From: an uncultured Bacteroidales bacterium
GTDB lineage: Bacteria > Bacteroidota > Bacteroidia > Bacteroidales > Muribaculaceae
DNA length: 6,074 nucleotides
Reading direction: 5' to 3'
NCBI GenBank assembly: GCA_900554715.1
Contig: USIN01000116.1
Coordinates: 1 to 6,074, forward strand
Shown: one piece after another, positions 5,734 to 6,074 of the stretch
Numbering within the stretch: the stretch's first letter is position 1
Layout: the number at the start of each line of letters is the position of its first letter
Position numbers and translations under genes: made by a program
The notes under the pieces: generated by a model
What the model saw: only the letters and a program-made list of their open reading frames with translations
Told to the model about the DNA's origin: nothing
The model's database searches: none

Positions 5734-6074
5734 TCAGAGCAATGATGTCACAATGGCGTCGAATTTCTCGGCGGGGAGCAGGTCGCCGGTGCCGACGATG
5801 TTGCGGTTGAGGCTGCCGTCGGCGTTGAGCACGATGACGTTGGGGATGCTCTCGACGCCCATCAGACCTGAGAGGTCCTGATATTTGTCGACATCAACAG
5901 AGATAAAGTCAACTTTGTCGCCGTATTTCTCGGCGGCAGCTTCGAAAACGGGCGCGAATTCCTGACACGGACCACACCACACGGCGTTGAAGTCGAGGAT
6001 GATGGGTTTGGGTGTGCGGTCGGCTTTGATGAGACCGGCCTCGGCGAGCGCGCGAAGGACGATTTCGTTGCCGC
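5734..6074 (-). CDS. thioredoxin-fold protein (partial, C-terminal part)
   Basis: The open frame runs from the window edge to TGA at 5734-5736, about 113 residues. The GTG at 5982 is an internal codon, not the start: the frame continues upstream as ALAEAGLIKADRTPKPIILD and FNAV, which supplies the first beta strand of the thioredoxin fold before the active site WCGPC. Further fold landmarks are FISVDVDKY (strand after helix 1), GVESIPN with the cis-proline loop, and the final strand VIVLNADG followed by an amphipathic helix to the stop. Known role: dithiol-disulfide exchange or protein disulfide reduction. About 20 residues of Ala/Leu-rich helix lie before the first strand, longer than a minimal TrxA, so a signal peptide or a further domain may lie beyond the edge; cytoplasmic versus periplasmic location cannot be told. 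Both active-site cysteines are intact. Confidence 0.9.
   Translation of the reverse strand, partial: GNEIVLRALAEAGLIKADRTPKPIILDFNAVWCGPCQEFAPVFEAAAEKYGDKVDFISVDVDKYQDLSGLMGVESIPNVIVLNADGSLNRNIVGTGDLLPAEKFDAIVTSLL

Noticed and set aside
5713..5734. ATTCAG/CTGAAT inverted repeat next to the thioredoxin stop as a terminator
   Set aside because: Only a 6-bp AT-rich stem with a 10-nt loop and no T-tract following in the transcription direction.
4727..5881. Plus-strand frames opposite the helicase and thioredoxin genes
   Set aside because: Antisense shadows with no family resemblance, fully covered by convincing minus-strand genes.
5734..5982. Thioredoxin starting at the GTG at 5982
   Set aside because: This would remove the first beta strand and begin at the active-site Trp. 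The frame is open upstream to the window edge and encodes the expected strand, so the gene is partial.

Overview
The window looks like a Bacteroidales chromosome, plausibly the gut Muribaculaceae/Bacteroides side. The reasons are the glycogen debranching enzyme/glycogen synthase-like pair of the type seen in that order, promoter candidates of the TAnnTTTG (-7) form used by Bacteroidetes sigma factor, and start codons with little Shine-Dalgarno signal. The family placement is inference; no marker gene is present. Every gene I can support is on the minus strand, so transcription runs from high to low coordinates.

Layout, in transcription order. At the right edge (5734-6074) is the C-terminal part of a thioredoxin-fold protein with a WCGPC active site. 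After 71 bp comes a complete DExD-box RNA helicase with a DbpA-type RNA-binding tail (4352-5662). The next 414 bp (3938-4351) hold no intact gene. They contain the decayed C-terminal two-thirds of a YoeB/Txe-family mRNA-interferase toxin (4113-4318, one stop and one frameshift), a pair of small hairpins (4040-4080), and a promoter whose -7 box lies inside a 15-bp inverted repeat (3936-3980). That promoter serves a complete AAA+ ATPase of the Arch_ATPase/DUF234 type with a C-terminal PD-(D/E)XK nuclease-like motif (2606-3937). After 168 bp with its own promoter candidate comes a full-length 652-aa glycogen debranching enzyme-like protein (478-2436). After 32 bp it is followed by the first 148 codons of a GT4/GT5 glycogen synthase-like glycosyltransferase (1-445), cut by the left edge.

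How they fit together: the debranching enzyme and glycosyltransferase form a storage-polysaccharide (glycogen) operon. The helicase (RNA/ribosome metabolism) and thioredoxin-like protein (thiol redox) are housekeeping. The ATPase plus the toxin fossil look like a small accessory insertion between them and are visibly more AT-rich than the flanking genes.

The most interesting observations are: (1) the debranching enzyme appears to carry amides at both positions where I expect the catalytic acids (Asn307 for Asp, Gln615 for Glu) while its reading frame stays intact, suggesting a pseudoenzyme or altered activity; (2) the long inverted repeat over the ATPase promoter and start codon, which suggests an operator, possibly autoregulatory; (3) the unannotated YoeB fossil. 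I do not see a clearly new multi-gene system.
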